Origin: Candidatus Galacturonatibacter soehngenii
GTDB taxonomy: Bacteria > Bacillota > Clostridia > Lachnospirales > Lachnospiraceae
Reading direction: 5' to 3'
DNA: 64,000 bases
NCBI RefSeq assembly: GCF_008830185.1
Contig: NZ_WAGX01000004.1
Coordinates: 868,001-932,000 of the forward strand
Shown here: in pieces, positions 26,970 through 35,186 of the stretch
Layout: each line of letters starts with the position of its first letter
Position numbering within the stretch: position 1 is the first letter of the stretch
The notes under the pieces: generated by a model
Database searches by the model: none
The model's input: only the letters and a program-made list of their open reading frames with translations
What the model was told of the DNA's origin: nothing
Made by a program: the position numbers and the translations under genes

Positions 26970-27821
26970 TTATTCCTTTACGGAACCTTGTGTAAGTCCA
27001 CTGTATATCTGTTTTTGAAGTAATAAAAATATAAGTAGTGTAGGTATAATTGTAATGATAACACCTGCACAAATCACTTCCCACTGCGTTCCATATGGCC
27101 CTTTGAACTTAAATAATGCCGTAGAAATCACCGCCAAATCCGTACTTGGCATATAAAGAAATGGTGTGTAAAATTCATTATAGAAATTAACCCCTTTAAT
27201 AATTAGTACAGTGACAATTGCTGGTTTCATTAACGGAATTAATATTCGAAAAAATATGGTTAAATAAGATGCTCCGTCCATAATAGCTGACTCATCCAAA
27301 GATCTTGAAATGTTATTTAAAAACTGTAAAAAGATATAAATTGAAATAATATCCGTCCCCGCAAATAATATGATTGTTGACATTCTCGTATTAAAAATCC
27401 CTAATCTAGAAATAATTTGAAACGTACTCATCTGCATGGTAATACTTGGTATTAGAGACGCAATTAAAAATGCCGCCTGAACCAATTTTTTTAACTTAAA
27501 ATCAAACCGACTTAATATATAAGCTGTCATAGTACCTGTTAACAGAGTTGCCAAAATGGAAAAGAATAAAATAAATAAGGTATTTGCAAAACCAAGCAAC
27601 ATCTTCCCCTCTACAAAAGCCCTTATGTAGTTATCAAAATTCAAAAAATTATGTGGCAATTCTAATACCTTTGTCGTGCTAAATTCCTCCTTTGTTTTAA
27701 AGGAACCTAAAAATACAACCATTAGAGGTACAATTGCAATCAGAGCGGCAAAAAGCAGAGAAACGTATTTCATAAAAACTACAACTACTTTAGAGATTTT
27801 GTGGTGAATACTAAGTTCCAT
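26970..27821 (-). CDS. Carbohydrate ABC transporter permease (MalG type)
   Basis: 283 residues with six membrane helices. The EAA loop near residues 185-205 reads 'DESAIMDGASYLTIFFRILIPLMKP', the MalG-type coupling helix for the ATPase. No ATPase is encoded in the cluster, so a shared MsmX-like ATPase elsewhere is expected. It is 2 bp from the MalF-type permease gene and followed 13 bp later by GH130. It imports the oligosaccharide captured by the binding protein. Confidence 0.94.
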   Translation of the reverse strand: MELSIHHKISKVVVVFMKYVSLLFAALIAIVPLMVVFLGSFKTKEEFSTTKVLELPHNFLNFDNYIRAFVEGKMLLGFANTLFILFFSILATLLTGTMTAYILSRFDFKLKKLVQAAFLIASLIPSITMQMSTFQIISRLGIFNTRMSTIILFAGTDIISIYIFLQFLNNISRSLDESAIMDGASYLTIFFRILIPLMKPAIVTVLIIKGVNFYNEFYTPFLYMPSTDLAVISTALFKFKGPYGTQWEVICAGVIITIIPTLLIFLLLQKQIYSGLTQGSVKE

Positions 27822-27823
27822 TC

Positions 27824-28750
27824 TTACGCCTCCTTGCCTTCAAAGAATTTTTTTTGAATCAACGTGATGATAAGGATAAATATTAGTAATACAACACCCA
27901 TAGCAGATGCCAGGCCAACTTTTTTCATTGTGAAAGCAGTTTCTAATGTCTTAGTAACAAAGGTAGCAGAGCCATTTCCTCCATTTGTCATAATATATGG
28001 AATCTCAAATACACTAATCGCACCTTTTACCGCTAATATCATATTCAGACTTACTACCAACTTAATATTTGGTAAAATGATATAGCGAAATTGCTGCCAC
28101 CTATTTGCACCATCTAACTCAGAGGCTTCATATAAATCACTATTTACAGAAGCCATCGCACCACTAAACATAACCATATTTTGCCCCATGTACCTCCACA
28201 CAGAAACAAAGGCTAAGGATACGTTAATCAAACTTCTATTATTTAACCATAACGGTATTTTTTCTTCTGCCACTCCAAAAGCCGTAAGAATGGAATTCAA
28301 AGTACCACCACTTTTAAAAAAATATAAAAATACAAAACCAATCGCAACTCCATTGATCAAATAAGGAAAAAATATGGCTCCTTTAAAAAAATTGGAAAAG
28401 CGTACTTTAAAATTAAGTATGGTAGCAAAATAAAGTGCCAACCCAATTTGAACAAAAGAACCCACCAAATAATACAAACTGGTTTTCAGTACGCCAAAAT
28501 ATTCAGGTCTTGTAAAGACTTCGATATAATTTTTTACTCCTATGCATTTCATGGTTTTACTCGTTCCGTTCCATTTAAAGAAGCTATATCTTACCATGTC
28601 CGTAAAAGGCATGTAGGTAAAAACAATCAATAAAAGCAAAGGTGCAAATAAAAATAAAATAATAACAACATTTTTTTGAACCTTTCTTGATGAAAATCTT
28701 TTCTTTCCCATTTCATGAAAAGTCAATTTGCTATCTGTTACGTCATCCAT
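27824..28750 (-). CDS. Carbohydrate ABC transporter permease (MalF type)
   Basis: 308 residues, six membrane helices after a cytoplasmic N-terminus, with EAA motif 'YEASELDGANRWQQFRYIILP'. ATG 28750 follows AGGAGG by about seven bases; the longer frame has no ribosome site and is rejected. It forms the membrane channel with the downstream MalG-type subunit and lies 110 bp after the binding-protein gene. Confidence 0.94.
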   Translation of the reverse strand: MDDVTDSKLTFHEMGKKRFSSRKVQKNVVIILFLFAPLLLLIVFTYMPFTDMVRYSFFKWNGTSKTMKCIGVKNYIEVFTRPEYFGVLKTSLYYLVGSFVQIGLALYFATILNFKVRFSNFFKGAIFFPYLINGVAIGFVFLYFFKSGGTLNSILTAFGVAEEKIPLWLNNRSLINVSLAFVSVWRYMGQNMVMFSGAMASVNSDLYEASELDGANRWQQFRYIILPNIKLVVSLNMILAVKGAISVFEIPYIMTNGGNGSATFVTKTLETAFTMKKVGLASAMGVVLLIFILIITLIQKKFFEGKEA

Positions 28751-28860
28751 ACCATTCCTCCTAAATATACAGGCTTCAAACATTTGCATAAACACATTAC
28801 AAATTATAAGAAACCTGTATTTTCAAAGATTATATAACTAGTTTTGATATAAAATGTGCA

Positions 28861-30225
28861 TTATTCGACTTCTAAACCTAATTCTTTTTGCCCTGTCGCC
28901 CATTTTTCATTCCAATCGTTCATAATATCATCAAAGCTTTCATTCGTGTTACCCATTGCAGCTTCCACAATTCGTTTCTTTTCTACATCTGTGTTAAGAC
29001 TTACTTCTGACGTATTACTCAATTCATCGAATAATCCCTCATTTTGTGCAGTGGCAGGTTCATCTACAATGAAGGTAACTTCTGAAAAATCTTTTAAGGT
29101 TTCTGGCAAAGGATCATTTTTTAATATGGAAATACTACCTTCACTAAGCGCAAAACCAGATTCATCAACCATAAAATCAATCCAAGCTCTTGCAAGCGCC
29201 TTTTGTTGGCTGTTTACGTTGATACCAAAGCAATAATCCGCACCAGCCGTTGCATATTGTACTCCATTTATATTCGTAGGGAATGGCATATAGCCTATAT
29301 CATCGCCATTGCTGCCAGCTCCCTTCATCTGAGAAATCGACCAAGAACCAAGCATCATACATCCGATTTCACCGTTATTTAGCATAACCTTTGACTGTTC
29401 CCAATCGGTTGTTACAGGATCTTTTTCGCATAAACCTTTTGAAACAATATCATATAAAAGCTTATAAACAGTATAATGAGAAGTACCTTCTCTAAATGGA
29501 TCTTTTTCATGAATAATCACATTGTTATGATAATTGGCATCTCCTGTTACAGAACCCCAAGCATGATCTTCCCATGCAGTCAAGGTCCAACCAGCCGCAT
29601 AGTTTGTATAGTATGGAATGGCATCTGTATTATCTTTTATTTTTTGTAATGCATTTAAGAATTCTTCTGGTGTTTTGGGCGTTTGTGTAATACCTGCCTC
29701 TTTAAAAATCCTCTTGTTGTATACAACACCTTGGGCATTTGCACAAGAAGGTAAGCCATAAACCTGCCCTTGACTAATTTTCGCATTTAAAAATTCTTCT
29801 TTATACTTATTTGACAATTCCTCAACACTTCCCAATGGTTCAAAATAATCTGCAAACTCATTACTTGGAACAGAACCTGGCAGCATTAATACGTCTCCAT
29901 AATCTTTGGTTCCCATTCTAATTGCTACGTCACCTTCGTAATCCGTTATTGCCTCAAACTTAATTGTTACATCAGGATATCTTGCTTCAAATTCCTTTTT
30001 GTAGTCTGCAAACTTTGTGTCAATCAAATCAGTACGATGTGTCAATACCGTTAAGTCTCCGCTAAACTCCGAAGTTTTTGATTTTACTTCCCCGCTTGAA
30101 TCTGAAGTAGCAGTTTGTTCATCTTCTGACTTTGTCACCGCTGTTTCCTTATCTGTTGTGCACCCTGAAAATAAAGCAGTTGTCATAGCAGCAGTTAATA
30201 AAACACTTACTAATTTCCTTCCCAT
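28861..30225 (-). CDS. Extracellular sugar-binding lipoprotein (family 1)
   Basis: 454 residues. Lipoprotein signal peptide with lipobox LFSGC (C22), a Ser/Thr/Glu-rich linker, then a two-lobe periplasmic-binding-protein fold (SBP_bac_1) with typical DVLMLPG and 'GEIGCMMLGSWSISQMKGAG' segments. It is anchored to the outside of the membrane and delivers ligand to the MalF/MalG permeases. First structural gene of the mannoside operon; a consensus promoter and LacI operator lie upstream. Confidence 0.94.
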   Translation of the reverse strand: MGRKLVSVLLTAAMTTALFSGCTTDKETAVTKSEDEQTATSDSSGEVKSKTSEFSGDLTVLTHRTDLIDTKFADYKKEFEARYPDVTIKFEAITDYEGDVAIRMGTKDYGDVLMLPGSVPSNEFADYFEPLGSVEELSNKYKEEFLNAKISQGQVYGLPSCANAQGVVYNKRIFKEAGITQTPKTPEEFLNALQKIKDNTDAIPYYTNYAAGWTLTAWEDHAWGSVTGDANYHNNVIIHEKDPFREGTSHYTVYKLLYDIVSKGLCEKDPVTTDWEQSKVMLNNGEIGCMMLGSWSISQMKGAGSNGDDIGYMPFPTNINGVQYATAGADYCFGINVNSQQKALARAWIDFMVDESGFALSEGSISILKNDPLPETLKDFSEVTFIVDEPATAQNEGLFDELSNTSEVSLNTDVEKKRIVEAAMGNTNESFDDIMNDWNEKWATGQKELGLEVE

Positions 30226-30282
30226 TGCTTACCCTCCATTTAACCAAAACACTTTTGACATTAAGTTATTTAGGTTTTATTT

Positions 30283-30298
30283 AAGTTATCGATAACTT
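30283..30298. promoter_or_regulatory. LacI-family operator of the mannoside operon
   Basis: AAGTTATCGATAACTT, a perfect 16-bp palindrome with central CG as in LacI/GalR sites, lies 8 bp downstream of the -10 box. A related half (TAAGTTATT) is 19 bp away at about 30261-30270. Confidence 0.85.
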
Positions 30299-30306
30299 AT
30301 ATTTTA

Positions 30307-30335
30307 ATTATATGATTTGTTATATTTTATGTCAA
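30307..30335 (-). promoter_or_regulatory. Promoter of the mannoside operon
   Basis: Perfect TTGACA (30330-30335), 17-bp spacer, perfect TATAAT (30307-30312). Being consensus, it must be held off by a repressor, consistent with the adjacent operator. Confidence 0.9.
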
Positions 30336-30470
30336 TATACTTTTTATATTTGGTAGTATTAAACAATTTTTCTTCTATTATTTTGTTGTATATGAATAAT
30401 CGTATTCAAATGCTTTTGATTGTAGAACGCTATAAAGTCCTCTTAAAGAAAGCTAACGTATTTTGGGTAC

Positions 30471-30502
30471 AAAAAAGGAAGATGTAAAATACATCTTCCT
30501 TT
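30471..30502 (-). terminator. Terminator of the lacI-type regulator gene
   Basis: 13-bp perfect stem AAAGGAAGATGTA/TACATCTTCCTTT with 3-base loop, T-run on the minus strand. It separates the regulator transcript from the mannoside operon. Confidence 0.92.
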
Positions 30503-30510
30503 ACCTAATT

Positions 30511-31524
30511 TTACTTAATTCTTTTCACAGATTCCCTTATAATTAAATTCCCACTTACTACTTTTCGCCCCATCAAATATTCTTCGTTGACAATTTTTTT
30601 AGAAATTGCATCTACAGCGATTTCTCCCATTGCCTCCATGTCCACACGAAATGTAGTTAATTGCGGAGAGCATATCGTAGAATAAATATAGTCATCAAAG
30701 CCAACAATCGATATATCCTCTGGTATTAAATATCCTCGTTCTTTTAATTGCTCCATTACATGATAAGCAACTTGATCGCAGTTGCACACAAACGCAGTTG
30801 GCATTTCTTCTGGAAATTCAATATTAATATATTTGCCTGATTCATCTCGATCACTTATGAGCCATTCTTTTTTCATTTCTATATTATGAAATAAAAGGGA
30901 CTTGTAATACCCCAGATAACGATCTAATATACTGCTTGTTGCAGTAATATTTCCTATAAAAGCGATTTGCGTATGCCCCATTGATATCAGATAATTCGTC
31001 AATAGATAACTGCCATAAACATTATCACTTACAATCGCTCCAATCTGTGAATGCTCATCATAAAAGTCAAGAAAAATATAGGGTATTCCCATCTCATCCA
31101 TATGCTCAATGTAACCTGTACTTATTTGCCCCATTAGTATAATTCCATCTACCTTATTATTTACTACCATATTTGGCATATTAAGTTCTACTTCATCTTC
31201 ATATGAAATGATTTCTAATATCCCAGAATATTTGATTCTAGTTAATTCCATAATAATCTTCTTATATAAATCCGAATAAAAGGAATTACTTGAAAAAAAT
31301 TTCTCTGATACCAATATTCCTATATTATAGCTGCTACCTTCTTTCATCGCTTTTGCTAATGAGTTATAGCGATATCCCATCTCTTGTGCTTTTTGTTTTA
31401 TTTTTGCCCTTACTTCGTCACTTACGCCTTCTTTATCAGAGAGAGCCTTAGATACCGTTACTGTACTTACCTCCAGCGCTTTTGCGATGTCTCTCATTGT
31501 TATACTTTTTCCCATACTTTTCAT
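30511..31524 (-). CDS. LacI-family transcriptional repressor of the mannoside operon
   Basis: 337 residues: N-terminal LacI helix-turn-helix (about residues 10-30, 'MRDIAKALEVSTVTVSKAL') with hinge helix (YNSLAKAM), then a periplasmic-binding-protein-like effector domain with typical DGIILMG, FVCNCDQVAYHV and ISIVGFDD strands. The start region has a weak ribosome site; ATG at 31515 is an alternative. It is encoded directly upstream of the mannoside operon, whose promoter carries a perfect LacI-type palindrome. A manno-oligosaccharide inducer is inferred. Confidence 0.93.
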   Translation of the reverse strand: MKSMGKSITMRDIAKALEVSTVTVSKALSDKEGVSDEVRAKIKQKAQEMGYRYNSLAKAMKEGSSYNIGILVSEKFFSSNSFYSDLYKKIIMELTRIKYSGILEIISYEDEVELNMPNMVVNNKVDGIILMGQISTGYIEHMDEMGIPYIFLDFYDEHSQIGAIVSDNVYGSYLLTNYLISMGHTQIAFIGNITATSSILDRYLGYYKSLLFHNIEMKKEWLISDRDESGKYINIEFPEEMPTAFVCNCDQVAYHVMEQLKERGYLIPEDISIVGFDDYIYSTICSPQLTTFRVDMEAMGEIAVDAISKKIVNEEYLMGRKVVSGNLIIRESVKRIK

Positions 31525-31703
31525 ATATGATATAAATATTAGGGGTCAAATGATTTTCCCCCTGATACCCGTGATTCGTTACGCACATTGTGGTATCTTT
31601 CCTATTCATATTTTCCTTTCCGTATTTCCTTACATTTATCTGATAGGTAATAGTATATCATATTTTTAAGTTACAGGATATTTTTTTACTTAATTTTTAA
31701 AAA

Positions 31704-34298
31704 CTATTCAAAATAATCAAATGGATTTTTTTTAAGCTCTTGTTTGATTAACTCCAAGGCAACTATAATATTTAAACACCACTGTGCAGTAACATTTGTG
31801 CTAATCCATGGGATTTCTAGCAATCCTTTTGAAAAAATATTTTCTTGTACTGTAACAGGTTCAAATCCCTTTTTATCACTAAACGTATAAATCACATCAA
31901 ACAAAGATTTCCATACCTTGTTCGCTAACGTACTATCCTTATAATAATGAGCTCCATATGCAGCCATGGATGCAGCCATGTATCCATGATCAAACTCTCT
32001 GCTTTGTGTTATCCCTTTACTTTTTCGTTCTTTTTCCTTTGGAGTATCAAAGTAAAAAACTCCAAAATCCGCTATCATTTTCTCCCACTCTTCATCTTCA
32101 ATTATATCTGCAAGTTCCATCCATATTTGAGCCGCCCCCATACAAAGTGCCAGATGCGACCCTCCTGTTGCAAATTCTCCTATGTAACGCAAATGACCAC
32201 TTTCTGGATCGTATTCATAATCAGAGCCAGACGTTAATTGAAGCGGTGCTTTTTTTAAATCTTCGATGCCTACTAAAATTTTATTTTTATAATGCTCATC
32301 TTCCTTTCGTTCCCACTGTGTCATCCAGTTGGCAACATAGCTAGACCAATCAGGCCCAGACCTTGCATGCGTTTTAAATACCATTTTATCCTTATCATAA
32401 AAAAAGCGTAAAGGATCCATATGTAGGGAGGAAAAGTCTGCATCTTTTACATCTTCAAAGATATCTTCCATTCGATGATCCCCAGTTAAATAATAGAAAA
32501 ATCTGTGATGTCCTGCCATCGCAATTCTTGGCTCCTTACAAGAACACCCCCAATGAATTACATTATGTCTGGAACCAATTCCTCTGTACTCACCTAAATG
32601 ATACACATCTACTTCCGAGCAATGTCTTGCCATCGCTTCTGCTAGTGAATAAATATCTTCTCTTCCTGTTCTTAAGAATGCATACCAAAGCCAATACGTT
32701 GGGACCAATTCTGTGTTTTGCCATGCATATCCCCCCATATCATACCTCCAACAGTGCCTATTCCTATCATAAGTATGCATAAAATCTCCATAATGAAACA
32801 GACCATACCAACTTCTTTGTTTTACTTCGTTTTTGTAAAATTCAATTGCCAAATCCATTTGCTTTTCAAGCCACTTTTGCGATGTTGTTTCATAGGAAGG
32901 CAAACTCCATAGTCCAAAAGCCTTTTTCTCATAATAATACTTAGGGCTTGCTATAAGTACTGCTGGCTTTTGAATTGTTTCGTACAATTCATCCAATTCA
33001 ATATCCGTTGCTACACGGTTTGTAACCCCCTTTAATATGATTTCATTTGTATTGGCTATTCCATAAGGGGTTGCGCCTAATTCATGAAATCCCTCATAAT
33101 AAGCATTTGCATGTCCTATATCATCATAATGTCTAAAATCCATTGCTTCATGCTCTGGTGACCAAATCCACGTAGTAATTTTACAGGAATCTTCCTTCAT
33201 TTCATCTATCCAGATTGAAGAAGGATATTTCTCCCAAAAATTTCTCATTCCAACCATAAGACCACCATTTTCACCAAATACACCAGCAACTCCTTTTGCC
33301 TTTTCTCCATCTACACAAGAAATATAGCAGCAGTTCTTTTTCTCTGTACTCTTTTGAATCAAGTAATGGTTGACACTATTTTGAATCACTCGATAGCTAC
33401 TCCATATTGTCATATCCTCGATTGCTTCTAATGTTTTATTATCTCCTTCATGATCGAAATGCAAAAAAGTACCCTCTAATTGTTTTTGATAGATTGAATC
33501 TGCAATAGGGGGCCTCCAGCTAAGAAGTAATTGCATTGCTTCATGAAACACCCCATTTTCTCCAAGGATTTTAACATGGCGATTATATAGTTTGCCTTCT
33601 AGTGGACAATTTATTTGAAATCCAATTCCTTTTAAGAAATCAAATTCTGGTATACCGTCATAGAAAAAGGTATGTGTCATATGTATTTCATCGGAATGAT
33701 AATATAGTGTAAAACGTACAATAAAAGGAAGCACTTCTCTTTGCGTCACCTCATTTTTATGAACGCCGCTTATTCTAATTACAATCTTTTGACTCCCTTC
33801 CTCTTCAATCATCGTTTCTTTAATAATCGATTGATAAGGTACTTCTTTCTTTATTATAATCTCCTCATCTTCACTTCTCTCCTCAAGTATGGCAATCAAT
33901 TGTCCCTGACAAGCACTTTTTTTTCCATCCAGATCCATCTCTTGTATCAAATAGTTGCCTTGGTTTGCAAATGCAACTTTCATTTTACCTGTATCTATCA
34001 CAATTGCCCCTTGCGTCTTTGTTAATTGAATGAAAGATTTGGGTTCCATTTGTTTCGTACTGGCTTCCAATGTAATTTGTTGTGCCTCTTTTTTTATATT
34101 TGCACAGTGAGCTGCCCATTTGACACTCCCATCTGGCCAATAAGCGGTGACTCTTGACTGCAACTCGCACTTTTCTTCATTTACTTTTAGTACAAAGCTA
34201 TCGCTTCTATTTACTTTACCTTTTTCCCATACACTTCCAAAATTTACATAACCATACTGTTTTCTATTTTCTAAAAAATGCATTTTTATTTTTTCCAT
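31704..34298 (-). CDS. PL26/YetA-type exo-rhamnogalacturonan lyase family protein
   Basis: 864 residues without a signal peptide, so cytoplasmic. N-terminal beta domain, a middle beta-sandwich and a C-terminal helical toroid part ('MGGYAWQNTELVPTYWLWY', 'SRHNVIHWGCSC', 'SGPDWSSYVANW') correspond to the PcRGLX/YetA family (exo-acting rhamnogalacturonan lyases; Bacillus YetA lies in the rhamnogalacturonan locus). It would degrade imported rhamnogalacturonan oligosaccharides. Last gene of the cluster behind the NodB deacetylase (69 bp). Activity of bacterial YetA-like members is not well established, so the exact reaction is inferred. Confidence 0.78.
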   Translation of the reverse strand: MEKIKMHFLENRKQYGYVNFGSVWEKGKVNRSDSFVLKVNEEKCELQSRVTAYWPDGSVKWAAHCANIKKEAQQITLEASTKQMEPKSFIQLTKTQGAIVIDTGKMKVAFANQGNYLIQEMDLDGKKSACQGQLIAILEERSEDEEIIIKKEVPYQSIIKETMIEEEGSQKIVIRISGVHKNEVTQREVLPFIVRFTLYYHSDEIHMTHTFFYDGIPEFDFLKGIGFQINCPLEGKLYNRHVKILGENGVFHEAMQLLLSWRPPIADSIYQKQLEGTFLHFDHEGDNKTLEAIEDMTIWSSYRVIQNSVNHYLIQKSTEKKNCCYISCVDGEKAKGVAGVFGENGGLMVGMRNFWEKYPSSIWIDEMKEDSCKITTWIWSPEHEAMDFRHYDDIGHANAYYEGFHELGATPYGIANTNEIILKGVTNRVATDIELDELYETIQKPAVLIASPKYYYEKKAFGLWSLPSYETTSQKWLEKQMDLAIEFYKNEVKQRSWYGLFHYGDFMHTYDRNRHCWRYDMGGYAWQNTELVPTYWLWYAFLRTGREDIYSLAEAMARHCSEVDVYHLGEYRGIGSRHNVIHWGCSCKEPRIAMAGHHRFFYYLTGDHRMEDIFEDVKDADFSSLHMDPLRFFYDKDKMVFKTHARSGPDWSSYVANWMTQWERKEDEHYKNKILVGIEDLKKAPLQLTSGSDYEYDPESGHLRYIGEFATGGSHLALCMGAAQIWMELADIIEDEEWEKMIADFGVFYFDTPKEKERKSKGITQSREFDHGYMAASMAAYGAHYYKDSTLANKVWKSLFDVIYTFSDKKGFEPVTVQENIFSKGLLEIPWISTNVTAQWCLNIIVALELIKQELKKNPFDYFE

Positions 34299-34367
34299 TG
34301 TCTCTTTTCCACTTAAAAAGCGGTGAAATACATTTCTTTCACCGCTTTCCCTTCCTATGTTCTATTT

Positions 34368-35177
34368 CTAGATTTCTATTTGTTTTCCAGAAGGAATTTC
34401 GATTATTTTCTCATCCACACTAATCCATACAGACATTGCAGACGGATTATAAACAAAGCTAGCATCTGCTGCATATTGCAATCTACTTGCTGCCTCCATA
34501 TAGTCGTAGATTTCAATGTTAGTAGCATACCATATATCATCTTTATGACTTGCTAGTTTACAAAAGTTCTCTATAACATCCCAATTATCTCTATCGGTAA
34601 ACTCATAACTATGTCCCCATACATACATCATATAGAGATATTGCTTCTTAAATAAATCAACAAACTGCTGACCAAGTTCTAATAGATTATGGTTATGATG
34701 GCAAGTAGATTTCCATGCTGTATAATCAGTTGGCATACCAAAATTATCAGAATTTCCAACCACTCTTGCATATTTAATTCCAAGCTTTGGTAGAATCTCT
34801 TGAATTTCCTTTGTATAGGAGCCATTTGGATAAGCCATTCCTCTTACTGTATAGCCCATTGTTTTTTCCAATACTTTTCTATCTTCAATTACTTGAGCAA
34901 TCACTTGATCGATTGGACACCTTTCAATGGTCGGATGGGTATAGGTATGACACGCCACCTCATGTCCTGCATATAACTCTTTGTATTCACTAAGAGGAAT
35001 TCGCTTGTCATCCCAATCAATTCCACCATTTAAGTTAAAGGTTCCTTTCATTCCATAATGATTCAATAATGCTACTAATCTACGATCTTCTTCCTTCCCA
35101 TCATCATAACTAAATGTTAGAACTTTGTGCTTTCCCTCTGGGAAACAAGTGTAAATATTTTTTAATAATCGACTCAT
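34368..35177 (-). CDS. NodB/CE4-type polysaccharide deacetylase
   Basis: 269 residues, no signal peptide. Residues 15-230 show NodB motifs: TFSYDDG with D25/D26 and the metal His pair in ACHTYTHPT, then GMAYPNGSY. CE4 enzymes remove acetyl groups from glycans. It is 10 bp after the PL11 lyase and before the PL26-type gene, so deacetylation of rhamnogalacturonan oligosaccharides inside the cell is suggested; no member acting that way is known to me. GGAGG precedes the ATG. Confidence 0.85.
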   Translation of the reverse strand: MSRLLKNIYTCFPEGKHKVLTFSYDDGKEEDRRLVALLNHYGMKGTFNLNGGIDWDDKRIPLSEYKELYAGHEVACHTYTHPTIERCPIDQVIAQVIEDRKVLEKTMGYTVRGMAYPNGSYTKEIQEILPKLGIKYARVVGNSDNFGMPTDYTAWKSTCHHNHNLLELGQQFVDLFKKQYLYMMYVWGHSYEFTDRDNWDVIENFCKLASHKDDIWYATNIEIYDYMEAASRLQYAADASFVYNPSAMSVWISVDEKIIEIPSGKQIEI

Positions 35178-35186
35178 TTTCTCCTC

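Noticed and set aside
30392-30487. 31-codon plus-strand ORF between the LacI gene and the mannoside operon
   Set aside because: No ribosome binding site, and its 3' end is the terminator stem of the LacI gene.
31958-32344. 128-codon plus-strand ORF opposite the PL26/YetA-type gene
   Set aside because: Low-complexity, Leu/Phe/His-biased translation of the antisense strand of a clear long gene; no ribosome site.
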